This document shows, one piece after another, positions 54,907 through 63,574 of a DNA stretch of 64,000 nt; the first letter of the stretch is position 1, and every line of letters starts with the position of its first letter. The translations under genes and the position numbers were made by a program. Origin of the DNA: Psychroflexus curvus (lineage in GTDB: Bacteria > Bacteroidota > Bacteroidia > Flavobacteriales > Flavobacteriaceae). Where the stretch lies: NCBI RefSeq assembly GCF_020164585.1, contig NZ_JAIQZF010000001.1, forward strand, positions 1 to 64,000, given 5' to 3'. Under the pieces are notes generated by a model. It did no database searches, was not told the origin of the DNA, and saw only the letters and a program-made list of their open reading frames with translations.

Positions 54907-56622
54907 ATGAATACAATCAATAACTATCTTTTAGGACTGTTTGCCTGTATGTTTATGCTTATTTCTTGCGAATATGATGGAATAGATCCGCTTACTCAGG
55001 TTGATCCTGGAGCCGATGCTGGTAGTCCTGAAGTGACGATTAACTTCCCAAATGAGGGAAGCACAATTAAAGTGCCCGAAGCTGTAGCTGCAATCAATAT
55101 TAAGTTTGAAGTGGTAGATGATATAGAGGTTGATATGATTGAGGTTCTGGTAAATGGTAACCAGATTGCTACTTTTAATGATTTTCTTGATTACCGTATC
55201 GTAAAGAAGGAAGTTACTTTTGATAACGTGACCAATGGAGAGCATACCTTAACTATTAATGCTACAGATATTGCAGGAAATACTACTAGCAAAACAGTAA
55301 ACTTCAGTAAAGAACCACCTTATACTCCTAAATTTGCCGGAGAGTTTTTCTATATGCCTTTTGATGGCGATTTTACCGAACTAATAAATATTTATATGGG
55401 AGATGAAACCGGAACCCCAGCTATTTCCAATGATGCTTTTTTAGGAACAGGAACCTATGAAGGGAAAGCTGATTCTTATATAGATGTAAAGCTTGATCAG
55501 GAGGATCTTGGAAACGAATTTAGTGGTGCTTTCTGGTATAAGGTTAGTGCAGAAGCCGACCGTGCTGGTATTCTTGTAGCTGGAGCCAATGAGGAGCGCC
55601 AGCAAGGTTTCCGTTTATTCAGAGAAGGAACAGCAGAAGAACAAAGACTAAAATTAAACGTGGGAACTGGAACCGGAGAAAGCTGGAATGATGGAGGAGT
55701 TATAAATGTGGCAGAAGGTGAATGGGTGCATGTTGCTTTTAGTGTAAATCCATCAGAAACAGTTCTCTATTTTAACGGTATGCCAGTTAACACGGGAAGC
55801 ATGACAGGAGCTATAGATTGGACTGGAGTTGAAGATCTCACCATTGGTTCAGGAGGTGAGACATTTAGCTACTGGGGCCACAAAGCTGATATAAACAGTA
55901 ATATAGACGAACTGAGGCTGTTTAATAAAACATTAAGTCAGCAAGATATTCAGGAATTGATCAATGCTTCTTCAATCACTCTCGATATGCCTTTTAACGG
56001 TGATTATACTGATGTGGTAGCTAATCGTGAAGTCACAGAAGTAGGATCTCCTGGTTTTGCTGGTGAAAGTGTAGAAGGCAACAATGCCTATGCGGGAGCA
56101 GCTGATTCTTACTTATTATTACCATCAGAAGGTCTTCTAAGTGAAGAATTTAGTGCAACGTTTTGGTATAAAGTGAATGCTGATCCAGATAGAGCAGGAA
56201 TAATTACTATTGGTCCTGAAGATGAAGAGAACCCAGATGCACAAAACAATAGAACCAGTGGTTTCCGCCTTTTTAGAGAAGGAAATGCCGATGAACAACG
56301 CATTAAATTAAATGTTGGAACTGGTTCTTCTGATAGTTGGAATGATGGAGGTGTGATAGATGTAAACGTTGGAGAATGGGTACACGTCGCTTTTACTATT
56401 TCAAACTCTGAAAGTAAAATTTATTTGGACGGAGAGCTGATGAACACTGGGGCCGTTTCCGGTGGAGTAGATTGGACAGGAACCGACATTGTATCAATAA
56501 TGTCTGGTGCACCAAGGTTTACCGGTTGGAACCACCTGTCAGACAGAAGTTTTATGGACAATCTGCGTTTCTATAACAAAGCCTTAACTGCGGAAGATAT
56601 TCAGGCCGCAATGGGAAAATAG
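54907..56622 (+). CDS. surface lipoprotein with Ig-like and two LamG/concanavalin-type domains
   Basis: The 571-residue lipoprotein (lipobox LISC) is in the SusE/SusF position. Residues about 40-135 form an Ig-like domain (VTINFPNEGSTIKVPE). Two homologous domains follow at about 148-350 and 352-571. Each starts with MPFDGDF or MPFNGDY and contains SGAFWYKV/SATFWYKV, RAGI, GFRLFREG, KLNVGTG, SWNDGGVI and EGEWVHVAF/VGEWVHVAF, and ends in a helix. The duplicated design suggests two binding sites for a long or repeating glycan. It is followed by a strong terminator, separating it from the enzyme genes. Confidence 0.82.
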   Translation: MNTINNYLLGLFACMFMLISCEYDGIDPLTQVDPGADAGSPEVTINFPNEGSTIKVPEAVAAINIKFEVVDDIEVDMIEVLVNGNQIATFNDFLDYRIVKKEVTFDNVTNGEHTLTINATDIAGNTTSKTVNFSKEPPYTPKFAGEFFYMPFDGDFTELINIYMGDETGTPAISNDAFLGTGTYEGKADSYIDVKLDQEDLGNEFSGAFWYKVSAEADRAGILVAGANEERQQGFRLFREGTAEEQRLKLNVGTGTGESWNDGGVINVAEGEWVHVAFSVNPSETVLYFNGMPVNTGSMTGAIDWTGVEDLTIGSGGETFSYWGHKADINSNIDELRLFNKTLSQQDIQELINASSITLDMPFNGDYTDVVANREVTEVGSPGFAGESVEGNNAYAGAADSYLLLPSEGLLSEEFSATFWYKVNADPDRAGIITIGPEDEENPDAQNNRTSGFRLFREGNADEQRIKLNVGTGSSDSWNDGGVIDVNVGEWVHVAFTISNSESKIYLDGELMNTGAVSGGVDWTGTDIVSIMSGAPRFTGWNHLSDRSFMDNLRFYNKALTAEDIQAAMGK

Positions 56623-56634
56623 ATTTTAAAAATA

Positions 56635-56667
56635 ATTCCGGCTCTAACCAGAGCCGGAATCTTTTTG
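56635..56667 (+). terminator. strong terminator inside the locus, after the LamG gene
   Basis: ATTCCGGCTCT (56635-56645) and AGAGCCGGAAT (56650-56660) form a perfect 11-bp stem with loop AACC, followed by CTTTTTG. It would limit read-through from susC-susD-LamG into the hydrolase genes. Confidence 0.9.
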
Positions 56668-56757
56668 TCTTGCTAGATAGTTTAGTGAGAGTGGTCTATA
56701 TACTAAAAAAATATTCTGGATTCATTATTTATATTCTTCCTCAATTAAACTTTCAAG

Positions 56758-58089
56758 ATGACTAGATACTTATATTTTATTGGATTACTGTTAATTCTTT
56801 CGTCCTGCTCCAGTGATGAAGGTCCGGGATACCAGGAACCATACGATCCAAATTCAGAAATTGATGAAGAAGAACAATTAACTGATGAGGAGTTACTGGA
56901 AAAAGTTCAGAAGCAAACCTTTAAATACTTCTGGGAATTTGCAGGAACCAACTCTGGATTAGCCCGCGAACGTTCTCAAGCCGATGCTTATGGAGGACAG
57001 GGAAGAAATATAGTTACAATTGGAGGATCTGGTTTTGGTATTGCTGCTTTTCCTGTTGCCGTAGAAAGAGGTTGGATAAGTAGGGCAGAAGCTATTGGAA
57101 GGCTGGATAAAATTCTTGACTTCCTGGAAGAGGTTCCAACTTACCATGGTGCTTTCTCTCATTGGTATCTTGATGATTCAGCTCAAACACGACCTTTTAG
57201 TGAAAGGGATAACGGAGGAGATCTGGTAGAAACTGCTTTTTTAATCCAGGGGCTATTGATCGCCCGACAGTATTTTTCAGGAGAAACCGAAATCACAAAT
57301 CGAATTACCGCCCTTTGGGAAGCTGTAGAATGGGATTGGTACACCCAAGGTGAAAATGTGCTTTACTGGCACTGGTCTCCTAATTATGCATTTGATATAA
57401 ATCTGAGAATTCAGGGATGGAATGAATCGCTTATGGTTTATGTCCTTGCTTCCGCATCTCCAACTTATACTGTTGACCCAAAAGTCTACCATCAAGGTTG
57501 GGCTTCTAACGGAAATATGGTAAATAACCGGCAATATTACGGGATAGACCTCCCATTGGGACCTGCCTACGGAGGGCCGCTTTTTTTTGCGCATTACTCT
57601 TTTATAGGTTTAGATCCCCGAAATTTGAGTGATCAATATACCAATTACTGGGAACAAAATGTTGCGCATAGTCTTATTCATTATAATTATGCGATAGATA
57701 ACCCTAAAAATTTTGAAGGTTATGGTGAGAATAGTTGGGGTTTTACCGCTAGTGATAGTTATGAAGGATATTCGGCTCACAGCCCGGCTAACGATTTAGG
57801 TGTAATTACACCAACGGCCGCCTTATCTTCTTTTCCCTATACTCCCGAAGAATCTATGAAAGCCCTAAGGTACTTTTATGAGGAAAAAGGAAATGAGCTT
57901 TGGGGATCTTACGGTTTCTATGATGCTTTTTCGGAAGAAGAGAACTGGGTAGCGGATGGTTATCTGGCCATAGACCAAGGGCCAATAATTTCAATGATAG
58001 AAAATCACAGAACTGGTTTGATTTGGGATCTTTTTATGCAAGATGAAGAAATACAAGCTGGTTTGAATAAACTGGGCTTTAATTATTAA
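56758..58089 (+). CDS. GH144-type endo-beta-1,2-glucanase candidate (PF10091), lipoprotein
   Basis: The 443-residue protein has a lipoprotein signal (ILSSC) and the alpha/alpha-barrel landmarks of the glycoamylase-like family PF10091, which includes GH144 endo-beta-1,2-glucanases: KVQKQTFKYFWEFA, IGGSGFGIAAF, ERDNGGDLVETAFLIQGLL, LYWHWSP, and ENSWGFTASDS. It should cut beta-1,2-glucan on the cell surface or in the periplasm. It is about 65% like the next gene in its motifs, so the pair is probably a duplication with divided roles. Specificity is inferred from the family, not proven. Confidence 0.82.
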   Translation: MTRYLYFIGLLLILSSCSSDEGPGYQEPYDPNSEIDEEEQLTDEELLEKVQKQTFKYFWEFAGTNSGLARERSQADAYGGQGRNIVTIGGSGFGIAAFPVAVERGWISRAEAIGRLDKILDFLEEVPTYHGAFSHWYLDDSAQTRPFSERDNGGDLVETAFLIQGLLIARQYFSGETEITNRITALWEAVEWDWYTQGENVLYWHWSPNYAFDINLRIQGWNESLMVYVLASASPTYTVDPKVYHQGWASNGNMVNNRQYYGIDLPLGPAYGGPLFFAHYSFIGLDPRNLSDQYTNYWEQNVAHSLIHYNYAIDNPKNFEGYGENSWGFTASDSYEGYSAHSPANDLGVITPTAALSSFPYTPEESMKALRYFYEEKGNELWGSYGFYDAFSEEENWVADGYLAIDQGPIISMIENHRTGLIWDLFMQDEEIQAGLNKLGFNY

Positions 58090-58115
58090 TACCGAAAATT
58101 TAGAATTATATAACG

Positions 58116-59486
58116 ATGACTAACTATAAATCAATTTTAAGTTTTTTTATATTCAGCTTGTTACTTTTTAGTTGTAAGAATTTATCAGAAAAACAGGAAA
58201 TAGAAATAACAGAATATAAAACACTTTCAGAAGAAGCCCTGTTGGATACTGTTCAGAAGCAAACCCTTAAATATTTTTGGGATTATGCCGAGCCAAATTC
58301 TGGTATGGCTCGGGAACGCTATCATCCTGATGGTGAATACCCCAAAAACGATGCCCATGTAGTAACTACAGGAGGATCTGGGTTTGGTCTTATGGCAATT
58401 GTTGCTGGAATGGAACGGGAATTTATTCCTAGGGATTCTGCAGTAGTCCGTTTAGATAAGATCGCAAATTTTTTAGATAATGCTCCTAGATTTCATGGGG
58501 TTTGGGCGCACTGGTTAAACGGTAAAACCGGAGAAACCCAGTCCTTTAGTGATAAAGATAATGGAGGAGATCTTGTGGAAACTTCATTTTTAGCACAGGG
58601 GTTTATCGTGGTTCGTGAATACCTAAAAAATGGAAGCAAAAAAGAAAAAGCGGTTGCTGCTAAGTACGACAAACTTTGGAAAGGTATTGAATGGGAGTGG
58701 TACACAAATAATAAAGACGGACTTTACTGGCATTGGTCGCCAGATTATCAATGGGAAATGGATTTTATGATTGAAGGTTATAACGAGTGCTTGATCACTT
58801 ATGTAATGGCCGCTTCCTCCCCGGATCATGCAATTGAACCTGATGCCTACCACGATGGTTGGGCTCGTAGTGGAAATATTGTGAGCGATAAAGAAGCCTA
58901 CGGAATCCCATTAATTCTAAAACATAATACTCGAGGCGATAAAGCCGGTCCGCTTTTTTGGGCGCATTATTCTTATTTAGGATTGAATCCAAAAGGACTT
59001 GAAGATAGATATGCGAATTACTGGGATTTGAATGTGAACCACACTAAGATCAATTATGAATATACTCAGGAAAATCCGAATGATTTTGAAACTTATAATG
59101 AAAATTCCTGGGGCCTAACTGCAAGTTATACCCGTAATGAAGACGATGGAATAGGCTACACAGCACATTCTCCTGATACTGATCGTGGGGTGGTTTCACC
59201 AACCGCAGCGATTAGTTCTATACCTTATACTCCTGAACTTTCTTTGGGCGCTATGAGGTACTTCTTTGAAGATCAAAACGAGTTGCTTTGGGGACCAGCC
59301 GGATTTTACGATGCATTTAGTCTCGAAGTCGAAGATTGGGCAGCTCAAAGATATTTGGCCATAGATCAGGGGCCAATGGTAGTGATGATAGAAAATTACC
59401 GCTCTGGCCTTATTTGGGACTTGTTTATGGGAGCTCCGGAAGTGCAGGTGGGATTGGATAATCTAGGATTTAATGTTTCTAATTAA
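58116..59486 (+). CDS. second GH144-type endo-beta-1,2-glucanase candidate, lipoprotein
   Basis: The 456-residue lipoprotein (lipobox LFSC) repeats the family pattern: TVQKQTLKYFWDYAEPNSGMARE, TTGGSGFGLMAI, DKDNGGDLVETSFLAQGF, LYWHWSP, GYNECLITYVMAASSP and NENSWGLTASYT. It differs from the first copy in inserts (NTRGDKAG at about 268, EDDG near 345), so it may prefer another chain length or a cyclic substrate. It follows the first copy by 26 bp and precedes the phosphoesterase by 5 bp. Confidence 0.82.
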   Translation: MTNYKSILSFFIFSLLLFSCKNLSEKQEIEITEYKTLSEEALLDTVQKQTLKYFWDYAEPNSGMARERYHPDGEYPKNDAHVVTTGGSGFGLMAIVAGMEREFIPRDSAVVRLDKIANFLDNAPRFHGVWAHWLNGKTGETQSFSDKDNGGDLVETSFLAQGFIVVREYLKNGSKKEKAVAAKYDKLWKGIEWEWYTNNKDGLYWHWSPDYQWEMDFMIEGYNECLITYVMAASSPDHAIEPDAYHDGWARSGNIVSDKEAYGIPLILKHNTRGDKAGPLFWAHYSYLGLNPKGLEDRYANYWDLNVNHTKINYEYTQENPNDFETYNENSWGLTASYTRNEDDGIGYTAHSPDTDRGVVSPTAAISSIPYTPELSLGAMRYFFEDQNELLWGPAGFYDAFSLEVEDWAAQRYLAIDQGPMVVMIENYRSGLIWDLFMGAPEVQVGLDNLGFNVSN

Positions 59487-59491
59487 TTTAT

Positions 59492-60490
59492 ATGAATCGC
59501 TTTCCAACATATTTCAATAAAAAATGGAGTCTTGTTTTTTTACTCTTCGTATTTGCAAGTACGGGGTGTGTACGGGCACAAGAACATTTTTTTGAATTTG
59601 TAGTACTCCCAGATACCCAGACTTATGTTGAGGAATTTCCTGAAATTTATTTACACCAGATGCAGTGGTTAGCAAATAATAAAGATAGGTTTTCCTTTGT
59701 GCTTCACGTTGGCGATATCACCCAGAATAATAATGGAAAAGAATGGGACATCGCTAAAAAAGGTTTTAATACTATCGACGGGAAAGTACCTTATTCGTTT
59801 GCTTTAGGCAATCATGATATGGGAAGCGTAAGCGGGAAATTTGCTGATACCAGGAATACTTCTTTAGCTAATGCGTTCTTTTCGGTTAATGATTTCCCTA
59901 ATGTTATAACCTCTTTTCCTGAAGGCAAAGTTGATAATTTGTTAAGTGAATTTACCATAGGAAACCAAAAATGGATGGTGCTTTCACTAGAGTTTGGACC
60001 CCGAAATAAAACCATCGCTTGGGCCAATGAGATGGTCGCGAAATACCCCGAACATAATTTTATTTTAGTAACACACGCTCACATATATGAGGATAGTACG
60101 CTTCACGACGGAGAAGATTGGTGGCTTCCTGAAAACTATGGAATTGGTAAGGATACTGACGAAGAAGCTCCCAATAATGGAGGACAACTTTGGGAGAAAT
60201 TGATTAAAAAATACGATAATATTTCTATGGTGTTTTCAGGACACATCCTTAAAACCGGAGTAGGAACTTTGGTAAGCGAAGGAGAAAAAGGTAATAAGGT
60301 TTATCAAATGCTCGCCAATTATCAGAAAGGGGTAGAAGGTTCAGAGAACGGTGGTAATGGCTTTTTGCGGATAATAAAAGTTGATCCTGAAAATCAAAAA
60401 ATTGAAGTAAAAACCTATTCTCCCTGGCTTGATGAATTTATGGAGGAAAAGGAACATGATTTCACCTTCGAAAACATACAATTAAAATAA
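59492..60490 (+). CDS. exported calcineurin-like metallophosphoesterase
   Basis: The 332-residue exported protein (signal ending CVRAQ) has all metal-binding blocks of the family: D41 (LPDTQ), D75 (HVGDITQNN), N107-H108 (LGNHD), H195 and H197 (VTHAHIYED) and the late GHILKTG. It hydrolyses a phosphomonoester or diester with two metal ions. Inside a glucanase locus it might remove a phosphoglycerol, phosphoethanolamine or phosphocholine substituent from a glucan. That role is an inference. The next gene starts one base after its stop. Confidence 0.85.
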   Translation: MNRFPTYFNKKWSLVFLLFVFASTGCVRAQEHFFEFVVLPDTQTYVEEFPEIYLHQMQWLANNKDRFSFVLHVGDITQNNNGKEWDIAKKGFNTIDGKVPYSFALGNHDMGSVSGKFADTRNTSLANAFFSVNDFPNVITSFPEGKVDNLLSEFTIGNQKWMVLSLEFGPRNKTIAWANEMVAKYPEHNFILVTHAHIYEDSTLHDGEDWWLPENYGIGKDTDEEAPNNGGQLWEKLIKKYDNISMVFSGHILKTGVGTLVSEGEKGNKVYQMLANYQKGVEGSENGGNGFLRIIKVDPENQKIEVKTYSPWLDEFMEEKEHDFTFENIQLK

Positions 60491-61273
60491 ATGAAAAATA
60501 AATTTTTATACAGGTTAGTGATTTTTCTACTAATGGTGTCATTTTCAGTAATAGCTCAGGAGCAGGAAGCCTTTAAAAAGGAACATTTTATAAAAGATGC
60601 TGATACCTTGAATTACCGAATTTTATTTCCGAAGGATTTTTCTGAAGAAAAAGAATATCCGGTGGTTTTATTTTTACACGGTGCGGGGGAGAGAGGTAGT
60701 GACAATCAATCACAATTAACGCATGGCGGTGAATTATTTCTGAAGAATCAAGAGGAATTTCCAGCTATAGTTATTTTTCCGCAGGCACCAAAAGATGATT
60801 ATTGGGCAAAGGTTGAGGTGAATAGGGATACAGTTCCTTTTCAATTCGATTTTATGAATAAAAAGCCTGCTACTAAATCCTTGCAGCTGGTAATTGATTT
60901 AATGGATGTAATGACCTCGAAAAACTATGTAAATAAAGAACGAATTTACGTTGGCGGACTTTCTATGGGAGGAATGGGAACATTCGAATTGATTTACAAA
61001 AAGCCTGATATGTTTGCGGCAGCGTTTGCTATTTGTGGAGGTGCCAATCCTGAAATAACTAAAGATTACCCCAAGGGATTTAATATTTGGCTTTTTCACG
61101 GAAAAAAAGACGATGTGGTGCCCTCAAAACATTCTGAAGAAATGGCACGTGCTATTAATCATTATGGTGGAAATGCCAAACTTTCCTTATATCAAGAAGA
61201 CAATCATAATAGCTGGGATTCTGCTTTTGCAGAGCCTGACTTATTACCATGGCTATTTTCTAATTCAAAATAA
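60491..61273 (+). CDS. exported alpha/beta-hydrolase esterase (feruloyl esterase/PHB depolymerase-like)
   Basis: The 260-residue exported protein has a signal peptide (ending SVIAQ), an oxyanion motif FLHGAGERG (61-69), the nucleophile S158 in GGLSMGG, an aspartate in HGKKDDVVP (about 214) and a histidine in EDNHNSWD (about 242). It cleaves a carboxylic ester. In this locus it may remove a succinyl, acetyl or similar ester from a glucan. It starts immediately after the phosphoesterase stop and ends 6 bp before the GH3 gene. Confidence 0.85.
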   Translation: MKNKFLYRLVIFLLMVSFSVIAQEQEAFKKEHFIKDADTLNYRILFPKDFSEEKEYPVVLFLHGAGERGSDNQSQLTHGGELFLKNQEEFPAIVIFPQAPKDDYWAKVEVNRDTVPFQFDFMNKKPATKSLQLVIDLMDVMTSKNYVNKERIYVGGLSMGGMGTFELIYKKPDMFAAAFAICGGANPEITKDYPKGFNIWLFHGKKDDVVPSKHSEEMARAINHYGGNAKLSLYQEDNHNSWDSAFAEPDLLPWLFSNSK

Positions 61274-61279
61274 AAACAA

Positions 61280-63565
61280 ATGAAATATTTATTATTACGA
61301 GTGCTTGCATTAATTTTATTATTGAGCAGTTGTAGCAAAAATCAAAAAAATAATGCTTCATCTGATATCAATCGAAAAGTTGATTCTCTTCTCAATGAAA
61401 TGACTTTGCAGGAAAAAATTGGACAATTAAACCTTCCCTCAGCTGGTGATGTAAGTACTGGTATCAGCACAAACGCAGGCATAGCCAAAAGTATAAAAGA
61501 AGGAAAAGTAGGCGGTTTATTCAATATCACTGGAATTGATAAAATTAGGGCAGTTCAAAAAGTGGCTGTAGAGGAAAGCCGCTTAGGGATTCCTTTGATT
61601 ATAGCTAAAGATGTGATTCATGGTTATAAAACCACATTTCCTATTCCATTTGGGCTTTCCGCTAGTTGGGATATGGAGTTGATTCAACAATCTGCTAGAA
61701 TTGCTGCAGAAGAAGCATCTTCAGATGGTATAGCCTGGACATTTTCACCTATGACGGATATTTCAAGAGACCCACGTTGGGGAAGAGTTTCTGAAGGCGG
61801 CGGAGAAGACCCTTATTTAGGTGGTCAAATTGCAGCTGCTATGGTACGGGGCTATCAAGGCGATGATTTGTCAGCTGAAAACACCCTATTGGCATGTGTG
61901 AAACACTTTGCGCTTTATGGAGCCTCAGAAGCCGGTCGGGATTATAATACAGTGGACATGAGCCGATTGAGAATGTATAATGATTATTTTCCGCCCTATA
62001 AAGCAGCAGTTGACGCTGGGGTAGGAACTGTAATGGCTTCATTTAATGAAGTAGATGGTGTTCCTGCAACTGGTAATAAGTGGTTGATGACTAAAGTTTT
62101 ACGAGAAGAATGGGGTTTTGATGGCTTTGTGGTTAGTGATTATACTGGGGTGAGCGAAATGATCGCACACGGTATGGGTGATTTGCAGGATGTATCCGCT
62201 TTGGCTTTGAATGCAGGTGTTGAAATGGATATGGTAAGTGAGGGTTTTTTGACTACACTTAAAAAATCTGTGGAAGAAGGAAAGGTGTCAGAAGAGACCA
62301 TTAATAATGCCTGTAGGCTTATTTTAAAAGCAAAATATCAATTAGGCTTGTTTGATGATCCTTACAAATACATGGATGAAGAACGAGCTTCCAAAGAATT
62401 ATTTTCGGATGAAAATAGAGCGGTTGCCAGAAAAGCAGCTTCTGAATCGATGGTTTTGCTTAAAAATGATGGAGAGGCTTTGCCGGTTAATAAAAATGCT
62501 AAAATTGCTTTAATCGGACCTTTAGCAAACAATAAAGAAAATATGGTGGGCACTTGGAGTGTAAGTGCTGATATTATGAAATCAGTGTCCATTTATGAAG
62601 GTATAAAAGAAGTATCGGAAAACCCGGATAACATTCAGTATGCAAAAGGCTCCAACTTGGTAGAGGATGCGGATTTGGAAGAGCTAATTGGGATGCATGG
62701 CAAAAACACCTACCGAGATGACAGACCTGAAGCTGAAATGATCAATGAAGCAGTTGAGTTGGCGAATGAGTCTGATGTAGTTGTAGCCATACTGGGAGAG
62801 GCTTCCGAAAGTTCGGGTGAAAGTTCTAGTAGAACAGATATCAGCATTCCAGATAATCAAGTTCGCTTATTAAAAGCTTTAAAAGGAACAGGTAAAAAGG
62901 TAGTGGTAGTTTTATTGAGCGGTAGGCCTTTAGTTCTAGGAGAAATTCTTCCACATTCTGATGCTATTTTGAATGCATGGTTTCCGGGCTCTGAAGCTGG
63001 TCTGGCATTAGCTGATGTCTTGTATGGTGATGTAAATCCATCTGGTAAACTAACGATGACCTATCCGCAAAATGTTGGGCAAATTCCAATCTATTATAGC
63101 CATAAAAATACTGGAAGACCGCTGGAAGGTGAATGGTTTCAAAAGTTTAAATCCAATTATCTGGATGTGACCAATGAGCCGCAATTTCCTTTTGGTTTTG
63201 GTTTAAGTTACACGCAGTTTAAATACGATAATCTAAAACTCAGTTCTGACAGCTTAAGTGAAGACGGCACTATCAATGTAACAGTTGAAGTTTCAAATAT
63301 TGGAGAAAGAACAGGGAAAGAAGTGGTGCAATTATATATGAGAGATTTAGTTGCAACTATTACTCGCCCTGTTAAAGAACTGATAGGCTTTGAGAAAATA
63401 GAATTGAAAGCAGGAGAGACCAAAACAGTTGAATTTTCAATTAGTGAAAAAGACCTAGCATTTTACCATCAGGACATGAGTTTTTATGCAGAGCCAGGGG
63501 ATTTTAAAGTTTTTGTAGGTTCAAGTTCTGAAAAAGTGCTCGAATCCAATTTTGAATTAAAATGA
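61280..63565 (+). CDS. bglX: GH3 beta-glucosidase, lipoprotein
   Basis: The 761-residue exo-beta-glucosidase has a lipoprotein signal (LLLSSC). The (beta/alpha)8 domain ends with the nucleophile D287 in GFVVSDYTGV. GRVSEGGGEDPYLGG and KHFALYGASEAGRDYN are the canonical substrate-site loops. The second domain (about 400-600) contains IALIGPLANNKENM, and a fibronectin-III-like domain closes the protein (about 665-755). It removes glucose units from the ends of oligosaccharides. GH3 members in Bacteroidota act on beta-1,2-linked sophoro-oligosaccharides in GH144 loci, which fits this setting. Confidence 0.92.
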   Translation: MKYLLLRVLALILLLSSCSKNQKNNASSDINRKVDSLLNEMTLQEKIGQLNLPSAGDVSTGISTNAGIAKSIKEGKVGGLFNITGIDKIRAVQKVAVEESRLGIPLIIAKDVIHGYKTTFPIPFGLSASWDMELIQQSARIAAEEASSDGIAWTFSPMTDISRDPRWGRVSEGGGEDPYLGGQIAAAMVRGYQGDDLSAENTLLACVKHFALYGASEAGRDYNTVDMSRLRMYNDYFPPYKAAVDAGVGTVMASFNEVDGVPATGNKWLMTKVLREEWGFDGFVVSDYTGVSEMIAHGMGDLQDVSALALNAGVEMDMVSEGFLTTLKKSVEEGKVSEETINNACRLILKAKYQLGLFDDPYKYMDEERASKELFSDENRAVARKAASESMVLLKNDGEALPVNKNAKIALIGPLANNKENMVGTWSVSADIMKSVSIYEGIKEVSENPDNIQYAKGSNLVEDADLEELIGMHGKNTYRDDRPEAEMINEAVELANESDVVVAILGEASESSGESSSRTDISIPDNQVRLLKALKGTGKKVVVVLLSGRPLVLGEILPHSDAILNAWFPGSEAGLALADVLYGDVNPSGKLTMTYPQNVGQIPIYYSHKNTGRPLEGEWFQKFKSNYLDVTNEPQFPFGFGLSYTQFKYDNLKLSSDSLSEDGTINVTVEVSNIGERTGKEVVQLYMRDLVATITRPVKELIGFEKIELKAGETKTVEFSISEKDLAFYHQDMSFYAEPGDFKVFVGSSSEKVLESNFELK

Positions 63566-63574
63566 TGTAGTACT

